Made by a program: the position numbers and the translations under genes. The notes under the pieces were generated by a model. That model was given only the letters and a program-made list of their open reading frames with translations, was not told where the DNA came from and did not search any database. Below are positions 26,069-36,200 of a stretch of 64,000 bases of DNA, piece by piece (the first letter of the stretch is position 1; each line of letters begins with the position of its first letter). The stretch lies in assembly GCA_015066015.1 (NCBI GenBank), contig SVPE01000010.1, positions 1-64,000 of the forward strand, read 5' to 3'. The stretch is from Oscillospiraceae bacterium. Lineage in GTDB: Bacteria > Bacillota > Clostridia > Oscillospirales > Acutalibacteraceae.

Positions 26069-27256
26069 TTATTTTGCACTTAAATCTTCCCACTGTTCAA
26101 TGCTGAAGTCACCAAGCTGCTGAATGTCGTGAATAAGGGCACCCAATTCTCTGATAGATACTTCTGCATCGGGCTCGGGAACGATTTCTGTATAACCTGT
26201 ATGGTCATCCTCTTCTTTTGCACCGCCAAAGAAGGAAAAAATACCTGTCTTCTTGCGTCTGATATCAACACCGGGGCTTGTTGCCTTGGTTTTAATAATC
26301 ATTACAAGGTTAGGTCTGATACAGAACATTGCAATTGAGAAAATTAGCGTCAGTGACGATATAAATGCAAACGGTGAGAAAAATCCTGACCAGAATATTT
26401 CAGCTTCTGTAAAAGTAGCATAATACATACAACTTCCAAACGCTATCGCAGAGGCTGAACAAGTTATGATCTTAAGCCACCAATTTTTATGCAACACAAA
26501 GAACGGAATTAACGTAACTATACCAACTATTAATCCAAGTAATCCGGCAAAAAAATTCATTTTTAATCCTTGTGCTATCAACCCTACGAGTAAAAAGTTT
26601 GCACTACCACCAAAAGACATAAGAACAAACGAAAAAATCAATGCCCAAAAATCAAAAACATATTCTCTTCTTGCTTCAATGCCTGCAACTTCTCCGATGG
26701 TAAACTCATGCTGAAGGGTTGTTCTGCCCGCAGGGCTTGTACCGGGAGCTCTGAAAATAACTCTCTGATTTGTTAACTGAATGCGACCTATTGCCTTAGC
26801 ATAAGGAATACCGAAAATGCGCTTTCTCAGCTTCGCTACGGTGTACTGTTTTATGGGTTTTTCATCCTTGTTCGCCCTTACAATATCAGGAACAATCCGC
26901 TGACCGTCCTCATAGGCTGATGTCTTGTTCCTTTCAGGATCACCGATACCCGTGCGGTTTTTAAAATTAACCCAGACCTTTTTGATATCGCCCGGTCTAA
27001 TTGTAACATCACCGGGTCTCTTAGGAGCATTTCCGCCGGGGCCGGGAACAGGACCGGGGATAGATCCTGGTCCGGGCATGGGACCGGGGACGGGGGCAGG
27101 AGCAGGGCCAGTAACCGGACCGGGAACGGGATTCGGAGCGGGGTTAGTCTTATTAATAACAGGGGGCTTTGCACCTACTTCTTTTCCGCCTGAGCAAACC
27201 GGACATTTTCCGTTTTCGTCAAGTGCTACGCCGTGTTTTGTACAGAATTTTGCCAT
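26069..27256 (-). CDS. Zinc-ribbon, Pro/Gly-linker, PH-like membrane protein
   Basis: 395 residues. A short zinc knuckle (C5, H8, C18, C21) is followed by a Pro-Gly repeat linker (about 38-80; repeated PVPGP/PGP units) and a region about 120-200 resembling bacterial PH domains (GRIQLTNQRVIFRAPG... then HEFTIGEVAGIEARREYV). Four to six hydrophobic segments fill about 203-330. The cytosolic tail contains SIRELGALIHDIQQLGDFSI. Bacterial PH-domain proteins of this type are membrane-associated and often organise complexes; no enzymatic site is visible. It lies 19 nt after the preceding gene in the operon, so joint function with the zinc-ribbon protein, the coiled coil and the ATPase is likely. Confidence 0.7.
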   Translation of the reverse strand: MAKFCTKHGVALDENGKCPVCSGGKEVGAKPPVINKTNPAPNPVPGPVTGPAPAPVPGPMPGPGSIPGPVPGPGGNAPKRPGDVTIRPGDIKKVWVNFKNRTGIGDPERNKTSAYEDGQRIVPDIVRANKDEKPIKQYTVAKLRKRIFGIPYAKAIGRIQLTNQRVIFRAPGTSPAGRTTLQHEFTIGEVAGIEARREYVFDFWALIFSFVLMSFGGSANFLLVGLIAQGLKMNFFAGLLGLIVGIVTLIPFFVLHKNWWLKIITCSASAIAFGSCMYYATFTEAEIFWSGFFSPFAFISSLTLIFSIAMFCIRPNLVMIIKTKATSPGVDIRRKKTGIFSFFGGAKEEDDHTGYTEIVPEPDAEVSIRELGALIHDIQQLGDFSIEQWEDLSAK

Positions 27257-27275
27257 AACTTAACATCCTTTCTTA

Positions 27276-28520
27276 TCAGAAATACAAATCGTAATCATAT
27301 ATACTTTCAAGCTGCCATCCGGTATTTGTATATCTGTAGTTCATTACTACCGATCCGTCCTCAGGTTCAGTTTGTGTAACGGTTTCGACTTCGCCGTTCC
27401 AGTTCTTCTTTGTGAGAACATAAGTATAATCAAATCCCAGTGAGCAACGGTATGTAAGATCATATCTTAAAGCATCTTCACCCGATTCGTCAGTATATTC
27501 AGAAAGATTAAGCTCCTGAACACCGAGTCCGCCTTCTTTATTTATCTTACCGTATATTTCCTCGTATTCTTCCTGTAAATCTTCAAGTGATTCCTCACCG
27601 CAATAATCAAGGCCGATATCACTGAATGATTTTTCACTGAGAGCGCCGCTGCAGATTTTTTCCCAATTTTCCTTTGTCAGGGTAACCAGAGCAACCTTGG
27701 CAGCGGTATTAATCTTGAAATCATTAACAGATATCTCCTCGTCCCCTCTGTAGGTTTCGAAAGTACCGCTCTTTTCCTCAAAAGCAGGATGTGTTATTGT
27801 GTAGTTATACTTCCAGCCGTTGAGCATATTTCCGATATAGTAAAGACCGGGATCATCCTCAGAAGGATCGATTTTTACACCTTCAACCTTTACTACTGCG
27901 CCCTCAACAGTACGGATTGAGTAAGTTGCCGAAAGATCATCGGCAGCAACCTTGTACTGTGGGAAAAACAACAGCATATTCTTATCTTTGCGGACAAGTC
28001 TTATTGTCATTGTTCTCGGACTTGAAGATCCGCGTTCGGTATAAGTCGCAATGTAAGTCTTTATAAGGTCGTCAGAGCCTGAACTGTATGAGTCTGCTTT
28101 AATGTTGTATCTTTCAATCTTAGGCGGATTGTCCTTTTCGATAATCTTAGCAAGAGTATCTTTGTTTACGAACTCAGTTCTGTCAAGGTCAAGTAAGGAA
28201 TAAATATCCTTATAATTCTGACTCTTGTAGGCGTCCATATACTTTTTAACAAGTCTTTCCGGATTGCTGAGACTGTTACCTATGCCGACAAAAATACAAA
28301 TTGCAATAAGAACTGCAACTGCAGGCACTACAATCTTCTTGTGCTTTTTAGCAAAATCGATAAGCATCCTGATGATAGCGATTATTTTGTTTTTGATGTC
28401 GATAATATTAAATGTTATCTCTTTGCCCTCTTCTGCCACGTTTGATTGAAGCAGGGCACCGCATCTGACACATCTTTCTTCATAATCTCCGTTTGGCGTT
28501 CCGCATTCGGGACAGAACAT
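27276..28520 (-). CDS. Zinc-ribbon single-pass membrane protein, TcaA/YvbJ-like
   Basis: 414 residues. The N-terminal zinc ribbon has C3, C6, C17, C20 (CPECG...CVRCG). One transmembrane helix spans about 62-80, placing the remainder outside. The segment after it (NPERLVKKYMDAYKSQNYKDIYSLLD) resembles the NTF2-like repeats in TcaA/YvbJ-type proteins, and more beta-rich repeats follow. Such proteins are thought to act as envelope sensors or scaffolds; this one opens the four-gene operon. Start supported by AGAGGTGG and a consensus promoter 30 nt upstream. Confidence 0.75.
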   Translation of the reverse strand: MFCPECGTPNGDYEERCVRCGALLQSNVAEEGKEITFNIIDIKNKIIAIIRMLIDFAKKHKKIVVPAVAVLIAICIFVGIGNSLSNPERLVKKYMDAYKSQNYKDIYSLLDLDRTEFVNKDTLAKIIEKDNPPKIERYNIKADSYSSGSDDLIKTYIATYTERGSSSPRTMTIRLVRKDKNMLLFFPQYKVAADDLSATYSIRTVEGAVVKVEGVKIDPSEDDPGLYYIGNMLNGWKYNYTITHPAFEEKSGTFETYRGDEEISVNDFKINTAAKVALVTLTKENWEKICSGALSEKSFSDIGLDYCGEESLEDLQEEYEEIYGKINKEGGLGVQELNLSEYTDESGEDALRYDLTYRCSLGFDYTYVLTKKNWNGEVETVTQTEPEDGSVVMNYRYTNTGWQLESIYDYDLYF

Positions 28521-28549
28521 AATACCACCTCTTTTTAAATATTGTCATA

Positions 28550-28579
28550 ATTATACAATAACGTGTAAATATATGTCAA
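28550..28579 (-). promoter_or_regulatory. Promoter of the four-gene TraD-like ATPase operon
   Basis: Minus strand TTGACA (28579-28574), 18 nt, TATAAT (28555-28550). Confidence 0.8.
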
Positions 28580-28767
28580 TAAATCTCATTTACCATGAAT
28601 ATAGAAAATTCAAGCAAGTTTTTGTGCAAGTGCATAAATACGGTTATTTTGTCTGATGTACTATGTAACAAAACAGACATTTCAGCGTTTCTGTTTATTA
28701 CATTAAAGCTGTGTTTTTATACTATACTTTGTAAATCATTTGACATGTTTTCTGTAATAAAAAAATT
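28580..28767. other. Gene-free AT-rich spacer
   Basis: Between the operon promoter and the murD terminator. An open frame exists on the + strand but has no ribosome binding site and a Cys/Phe-rich random look. No element recognised. Confidence 0.4.
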
Positions 28768-28800
28768 CAGCTACATAGCTTCTCATCGGCTATGTAGCTG
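28768..28800 (-). terminator. Terminator after murD
   Basis: CAGCTACATAGC (28768-28779) and GCTATGTAGCTG (28789-28800), perfect 12-bp stem; minus-strand continuation is AATTTTTTTAT. Confidence 0.85.
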
Positions 28801-28819
28801 TTTCTATTGTTATATATAA

Positions 28820-30166
28820 TTATTCTCCACGGACAAGCGCCTTGAACATATCGCCTCTCTGCTGGTAATTTTTGAACATTCCCCAGCTTGCACAGGCCGG
28901 TGAAAGCAGGCAACAGTCACCCTCAAGCGCACTCTCCTCACAAATTCTTACAGCCTCCTGAAGACTATCGGCAAATACATAATCCTTAAATCCGATCTTT
29001 TCGCAGGCAGCGGCAATATTTTCCCTTGTCTGACCTATAAGCACAAGCTTTCTGACCTTGCCGGGGAAACGGCTGACCCACTCATCATATTCGCTCTTTT
29101 TGTCATAACCGCCTGCAATAAGTACAGTCTCTGAAGGCATTGCATCAATCGCCTTGATAGCCGCATCAGTGTTTGTACCCTTGGAATCGTTATAATACTT
29201 TACTCCGTTTTTGGTAGTTACATATTCGATTCTGTGCTCAACAGCAACAAACTTTTTCACAACCTCACGGATGAGCTCAACGGGCACTCCGAAGCTCATT
29301 GTTATGCCTACGGCAGCCATAATGTTTTCAAAATTATGTACACCTACAAGGTTGACCTCCCAGGTGTCAACAAAAAGCTCGCTCTCACCGTCTCTGGCGA
29401 TAAAAATCTTTCCGTCAGAATAGTAAAGTCCGTCAGAAAGCTTTTCCCTTGAAGAGAAGAAAACAACCTTACTTGTGCATTTACTGCCGAAGTCTCTGAG
29501 CACCTCATCGTCATAATTAAGTACGCAGAAATCCTCTTCAGTCTGATTCTTTGCAATACTCATTTTTACATCGGCATAATTTTCCATTGTCTTGTGCCTG
29601 TCAAGATGGTCAGGAGTAATATTAAGAATCGCACTTACCTTTGGTTTGAAGGTAAGCATAGTTTCTAGCTGGAATGAGCTGATTTCAGCTACTGTCGCAC
29701 CGCCTTCTGCACTGTCAAGGACTCTGCCGGTATAGGGAATCTCTATGTTACCTACGAGCAACGTTTTTTCATTATAGGCTTTTACTATTTCATAGGTAAG
29801 TGATGTAGTTGTTGTTTTTCCGTTAGTACCTGTAATACCGATTACCTGACCCTTATCGTAAAGGTATGCAAGCTCAATTTCACTCCATACAGGAATACCC
29901 GCGGATATAACTGTCTGCATTATATCAGTTTCAAGAGAGACACCGGGTGATACTACACATATGCCGATTTCCTTAAGGTCTTCTTTTGTTGCGGTGCCGA
30001 GAATGAAATCAATATCATTCTTAACACCGATTTTTTCGCACACAGCAGCTTTATCAAGGTCAGCATTGCCGTCGAAAATCACGAAATCCTTTCCGAGTGC
30101 GCTCAGAAGCTGTGCAGAGCATATTCCGCTTCTTCCGGCACCGACAATAAGGTATTTATCACTCAT
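28820..30166 (-). CDS. murD: UDP-N-acetylmuramoyl-L-alanine--D-glutamate ligase
   Basis: 448 residues, the usual MurD length. N-terminal Rossmann VGAGRSG (8-14), ATP loop GITGTNGKTTTT (about 110-121), HNFENIMAA and the C-terminal YYNDSKGTNTDAA block are all present. It adds D-glutamate to UDP-MurNAc-L-Ala in the cytosol, a core peptidoglycan step. Unusually it is not in a dcw-type cluster; it follows the Big2-repeat surface protein gene by 43 nt with no terminator or promoter seen between, so it is probably co-transcribed with it. Confidence 0.95.
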   Translation of the reverse strand: MSDKYLIVGAGRSGICSAQLLSALGKDFVIFDGNADLDKAAVCEKIGVKNDIDFILGTATKEDLKEIGICVVSPGVSLETDIMQTVISAGIPVWSEIELAYLYDKGQVIGITGTNGKTTTTSLTYEIVKAYNEKTLLVGNIEIPYTGRVLDSAEGGATVAEISSFQLETMLTFKPKVSAILNITPDHLDRHKTMENYADVKMSIAKNQTEEDFCVLNYDDEVLRDFGSKCTSKVVFFSSREKLSDGLYYSDGKIFIARDGESELFVDTWEVNLVGVHNFENIMAAVGITMSFGVPVELIREVVKKFVAVEHRIEYVTTKNGVKYYNDSKGTNTDAAIKAIDAMPSETVLIAGGYDKKSEYDEWVSRFPGKVRKLVLIGQTRENIAAACEKIGFKDYVFADSLQEAVRICEESALEGDCCLLSPACASWGMFKNYQQRGDMFKALVRGE

Positions 30167-30209
30167 CCGGTCTCATCCTCTTTCCAAGTAGTCATGTCTG
30201 AAATTTTGC

Positions 30210-33200
30210 TTATTCCCCTGCAACCTCATCAACGGTGACGCTCACCGTTGCAAAGAGGTCTGTGCCGGGAATTGAAATTGTTATATTTGCCGTACCCTTA
30301 CCTACTGCACTGAGAATACCCTCCGCACTTACAGTGACAACAGTCTCATCAGAGGACTTCCATGTCACTGCAGTTTCGGTTATTCCGTCAGGAGCAAGCG
30401 TGTACTGTATTTTTTCTTTTTCGCCTGTTTTAAGGCTGAATTCTGTTTTATAAAGCTGGATTTCGCTCGGGTACTTAACCACGCTGATTTCAGCCGTTGC
30501 GGAAAATTTTCCGTCGGCGGTTGTTGCTGTGACTGTTGCCTTACCCGTTGCAATTGCAGTAACCTTACCGTTTGCATCAACCTTTGCAACCTCTTCATTG
30601 TCACTTTCAAATGTCACAGTCTTATCATATGCAGCTGCAGGAAGCACTGTTGCGGCAAGCTCGGCAATATCACCGATTTCAAGCTTTACTTCAGTTTTAT
30701 CAAGAGTGATTCCGCTGATATCCTCAACGACCTTAAGGTTGATAATACCCTTTACGCCGCCCTCATCACAGCTTGTTGCAATAATCTGCACCTCGCCACC
30801 TGAGACAGCGGTGATTACACCGTACTCGTCAATTGTTGCGATGCTTTCATCAGCACTTGACCATGTGAAGCTCTTGTCTGTTGTGTCCTCGGGAATGATT
30901 GTTGCGAAAACTCTGAGTCTTTCACCGATTCTGAGGTCAGGCACACGGCAATAGAATCTGATTTCCTCTGCAAGCTGAACAACTGTAAGTCTGACAGTCT
31001 TTTCAACACCTGTTTTTATTGACTTTGCAGTAATTTCACAGCTTCCTGCCTTAACGGGTGTTACAACACCGTCAACTACCTTCGCAATCTGCTCATCGGA
31101 GCTTTCCCAAGTAAGACTGGTATCGTTGGTGTTTTCGGGAAGCACTGTTGCGTTAAGAGTAAGAGTTGCTCCCACATTCACGGTATACTCCTCTTTATCG
31201 AATACAACCTCTTCGGGAAGCTGGATTGCTTCAAGGGCACATTTTGCCTCAAAGCCTCCGTCAACCGTTGTTGCGATGATTTCACAGTTACCTCTTGAAA
31301 GCACTGTTACAACACCGTTTTCGACCTTTGCAACGCTTTCGTCACTGCTTGACCATACAACAGACTTCTCAGTAGCGTCATCAGGCGATACTGTGGCAGT
31401 AAGAGTAAAGCTGTCGCCTACAAAGGCCTCTTTTTCAGTTACATCAAGACTGATATCAGTTACTGCTCTTGTAACAGTAATTTCAACCTTTCTGACTGCC
31501 GCCGGGTTCTGAACGGAAGTAATTGTAAGCTCTGCCTTGCCGGGAGCAATACCTGTAACAGTACCGTCAGCTTCTACAGTAAAGATTTCTTCGCTGCTGC
31601 TTTCAAACTTCACCTCAGGATTGTCTGCCCCTGCGGGATTGAGCGAATAATTTATCTTAAGTTTTACATTTTCGTAAAGTGTGTAGGAATCCTTTTCGGT
31701 AAGAATATCTTCAACACCAGTAAGTACCGTAACAACACATTCAGATTTAACTCCGGTATCATTACTTGTAACTGTAACCTTTGCTTCGCCCTTGCTGATT
31801 GCAGTAAGCGTACCGTCTTCAGCAACCGTTAGCACGTTATTGTCGGAGCTTTCCCAGGTTACGGATTTGTCGCTTGCATTTGCAGGATCAAATTCAACCT
31901 CAAGTTTCTCACTGAGAGGAGTATAGAGAGTAAGCTCATTCTTTATACTTACTGAAGTAACGGGCTCATGAACCGTTACCTTGACAGTGGCAGTAACACC
32001 GCTTTCTTCACTTGTGCAGGTAAGAATTACCTCACCGGGAGCAACGCCTGTAACAAGACCTGTATTGTCAACAGTTGCGATGTTCTCATCAGCGCTTGAC
32101 CAGGTGTAGCTTTTGTTGTAGCAATCTTCGGGAAGAACTTCAGCGTTAAGCCGGTAGGTTTCTCCTCTGTTAAATTTCACTTCGCTCTTGTCTACAGATA
32201 CATTTGTTGCTCTCTGTAAAAGAGTGAGAGTACATTCTGCAGTATAATCACCGTCAACGGTTGTCGCTGTAATTACGGCAACACCTGACTTATTTGCAGT
32301 TACAACACCGTCAGAAGTAACTGATGCAATCGCACTGTCGGAAGACCATCTTACAAGCTTGTTTGTTGCATCTGCAGGAGAAACTGTAGCTATAAGAGCA
32401 AGTGAGTCACCAACAAATACTTCCTTTTCGTTGTAGTTGAGTGAAACACCCGTTGCAGGCTCAAGCACGGTGATATAACATTCGGCAATATGTCCGCCAT
32501 CCTTTGTTGTTACTGTGATTTTTGCCTGACCGCCAAGCTTTGCAATAATATGGCCTTCACCGGTTACTGTTACAACATCCCTGTCTGAGCTTTCAAAAGT
32601 AACCTCTTTATTGGTTGCGTCATAAGGCAGAACGCTGATTCTGAGGTCAGCTTCCTTACCCTTATTGATGGAAATCTCTCTTTCAATAAATTCAACGGAG
32701 GTCACATGCTGAAGTACTGTAAGAGTACATTCTGCCTTGTGTGCGCCGTCAACACTGATTGCTCTTATCGTAACTGTACCTGCTTTTACACCTGTTACAA
32801 TACCGTTTTCAGAAACTGTAGCAATTCTGGTATCTGAGGATTCCCATGTGACAGTACGGTTATTTGCGTTTTCGGGGAACACCGTTGCTGAAAGAGTAAT
32901 CTTTTCGCCTGTATAAACCTCAGCAACAGCCGAAGAAATTTCAACCGATGTTGCCGGCTGTACAACAGTTATCTTACATACTGCCTTGATGCCGTTTTCT
33001 GTGCTTGCAGTAATTTCTGCAGTACCTCTTGACACAGCTGTAACCACGCCTGCGGAGTTAACCGTTGCAACTTGAGGATTACTGGAAACAAAGGTTGCGA
33101 CTCTGTTTCTGGCATCTGTAGGATAAATCGCATACTTGAGTGTTCCGCTCTTACCGGCAATCATTGTTGCTGAGTAAACGGCAAGTCTGATTTCCTCGGG

Positions 33201-36200
33201 AGCTCTGCCGACAGAAACTCTGCAGTAGGCCTTGTATCCGCCATCCTTTGTTGTTGCTACGATGTAGGTGGTGCCTGTATTTACGGGAGTAACCACACCG
33301 GCAGCACTTACAGTAGCGATGTTTGTATCGTTCGATGTATAAATTACATCCTGAACTGAAGCGTCAATAGGATAAACAGTACTGCTCAGTGATAAAGCAC
33401 GTCCGAAATAGAGGATTGCTTCCTCCTTATTGAGACTGATACCCGTTACACGCTTGACAACAGAAATCTTGCATGTGGCAATTTTTGCACCGTTTGTTGT
33501 TTTACAGGTGATTGTAACTACACCCTTTTTAAGACCCGTAACCACACCTGACGATGAAACTGTGGCAATTGAGGGATCGCTTGAGCTCCATGTAACTGAT
33601 TTGATAGATGCATTTTCGGGGCTTATTGTAGGCACAAGGGTCATAGTTGCGCCCAGATTCAGATACGAGGATGTCTTATTTAAAGTAACACCGGTAACAG
33701 GCTGAATTACAAGCACCTCTGTCTTTGCGGTATATGAGCCGTCCTTTGTCTTTGCGGTGATTACGGCATAACCGGGAGCCTTTGCGGTAACCTTACCGGC
33801 GGTATCTACAGTTGCAACGTCATAGTTTGAGGAGGTCCAGTAAACCGTCTTTACGGTAGCATCCGCAGGATAAACCGAAGGTGTGATCGTTGTATATTTA
33901 CCGACATTTATTGTAATTGAAGCCTTATCAAGCTTAATACCTGTAACGCTCTTTACAACAAGAAGCTTACACGTTGCTGTAAAACCTCCGTTCACACTTG
34001 TGGCGGTAATGTTTACATACCCCTGTGCTATACCCTTTACAACACCGTCCTGAGTTACGGTAGCCTTTGAAGTATCGCTTGATGCCCATTTGACCTTCTG
34101 GTTTGATGCATTGGTGGGAAGGACCGTTGCCTTAAGGACACCGACCTCACCTATTCTGATATAACCGCTTTCGTGGTTGAGCTTGATACCGGTTACGGGC
34201 TGAATTACAGTAACCTTACATGTGGTCTTTGCGTTACCGTCAGCTGAATATGCAGTGATTGTGACTGTACCTGCAGAAATCGCCTTTACCACACCGTCCT
34301 TATCAACAGATGCAATTTTTGCATTTGACGAAGACCATTTGAGAGTCTGATATGTCGCAGTTGAAGGCGAAACCTTGGCCGTTATTGTCTTTGTTTTTCC
34401 GACCTCCAGGTTCACCGACGCAATGTCAAGCGTAATACTTTCAACAGGCTGAATAACATTTACCGTGCAGGTTGCCCTGAAAGCACCGTCTGCTGTGGTA
34501 CAGGTAATGTTTGTGGCACCCTTGCCCACACCGGTAACCTGACCGGCTTCATTGACTGTTGCAATTGATTTGTTGCCCGAAACCCACGAAACCGCCTTGT
34601 TTGTAGCATTTGCGGGCTTGATATCTGCCGAAAGCAGGAAGGTATCACCCTTGAACACATTGAATTCTGTTGTATTCTGGGCGTTGTGAACAATTGAAAC
34701 ACCTGAAACGGGAACATAAACCGTAAAGTTACAGGTTGAAGTAAATCCGCCGTCAACTGTAGTTGCACTGATTACGGTAACACCCTCGCCCACACCCGTT
34801 ACAACACCTGACTGTGTAACGGTTGCGACATTTATATCCGAAGATTTCCATGTAACCTTTTTATTCGTTGCATTTTCAGGGAAGACTGTCCACTCGAGCG
34901 CTTTTGCCTTGCCTACTGCAAGTTTAACATTGGTTGTAGTGATTCTGACACCGGTAACAGGCTGTGTAACAGTAATCTTACACTGGTCTGAGAAGTTGCC
35001 GTCAACACTCGTTGCGGTAAGAATTGCAGTACCTGCCTTGAGACCCTTGAAGCGGCCTCTCTGGTCAAATGCGAGAACACTTGTATTGTCACAGGACCAT
35101 ACAACGCCCTTTTCACTTGCATTCTGGGGAGACACTGCAGCGACAAGCTGATGAATCTCACCTACGGGAACAGTATATTCCCTTCTGTCAAGTGAAATTC
35201 CGCTGACAGGAACCTTACTGTATACTGTAACGGTACAGCTTGCAGTGAAGCCACCGTTCTGAGTTTTGACTGTAATTACTGTTGAACCTTCTGTAAGAGC
35301 CTTGATGATGCCCGATGTAGGATCAACGGAAGCAACGGCAGGTCTTGATGAGGTCCAGGTAACGTTTTTATTTGTGGCTGTTGCGGGTATGATTGATACG
35401 GGGATAGTATCACTCTGACCGACATACATTGCCTTGACAGTTGAGCCGAGTTCAACACCGGTACAATCCTCATAAACCTTAACACGGCATGATTCGGAAA
35501 TACCTGAGCTGTTGGTTGCCGTGATTATACATTCACCGCCTGCAACTGCAGTAACAAGACCGTTTTCTGTTACGGTTGCAACCTTTTCGTTTGATGTGCT
35601 CCACTTTACCGATCTGTCTGTTGCACCTGCAGGTGTGACAATTGCCACAAGCTGTACAACATCGCCCTTCCAGAGTTCTTCGCTGTTTGAGCTTATAGTA
35701 ATTCCCGTCGCGGGAACAATAACCTTTACGGTACACGTATCGTAAACGGTGCCGTCTGCATTTTTGCAGGTGATAATTGCCGTACCTGTATTCTTACCTG
35801 TCACAAGACCCTCTGCATTTACCGTAGCAACACCGACTGCAGAGCTTTCCCAGTAAAGATCCTTTTCTGTGGCATAAGAGGGAGAGATCACCACATCAAG
35901 CTTAGTGCTTGCACCTACAGAAAGTGTAATGCTTTCCGCAATGGAGATTCCGGTTATCTTCTGTGTGACCCTGATAATACAGCTGTCATATTTTTCCGAA
36001 CCGTCAACTGCCATAGCTTTGATAACAGCGGCGCCGGGATACTTTGCAGTAACCAGACCGTTTTTGTCAACAGTAGCAATTTCTTCGTTCGAGGATGACC
36101 AGTCTACATCTCCGTAGGAATATCCGTCAATTGTTGTTACGGTCGCTCTGAGCTGAAGTTTTCCTCCATTTTCAACAGTAGTTGAATCGGCAGATATTTT

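Noticed and set aside
26960-27170. Collagen-like protein
   Set aside because: The Pro-Gly repeat is a short linker lacking Gly at every third residue.
28595-28819. + strand frame of 74 codons before murD
   Set aside because: No ribosome binding site, Cys/Phe-rich, and runs through the murD terminator.
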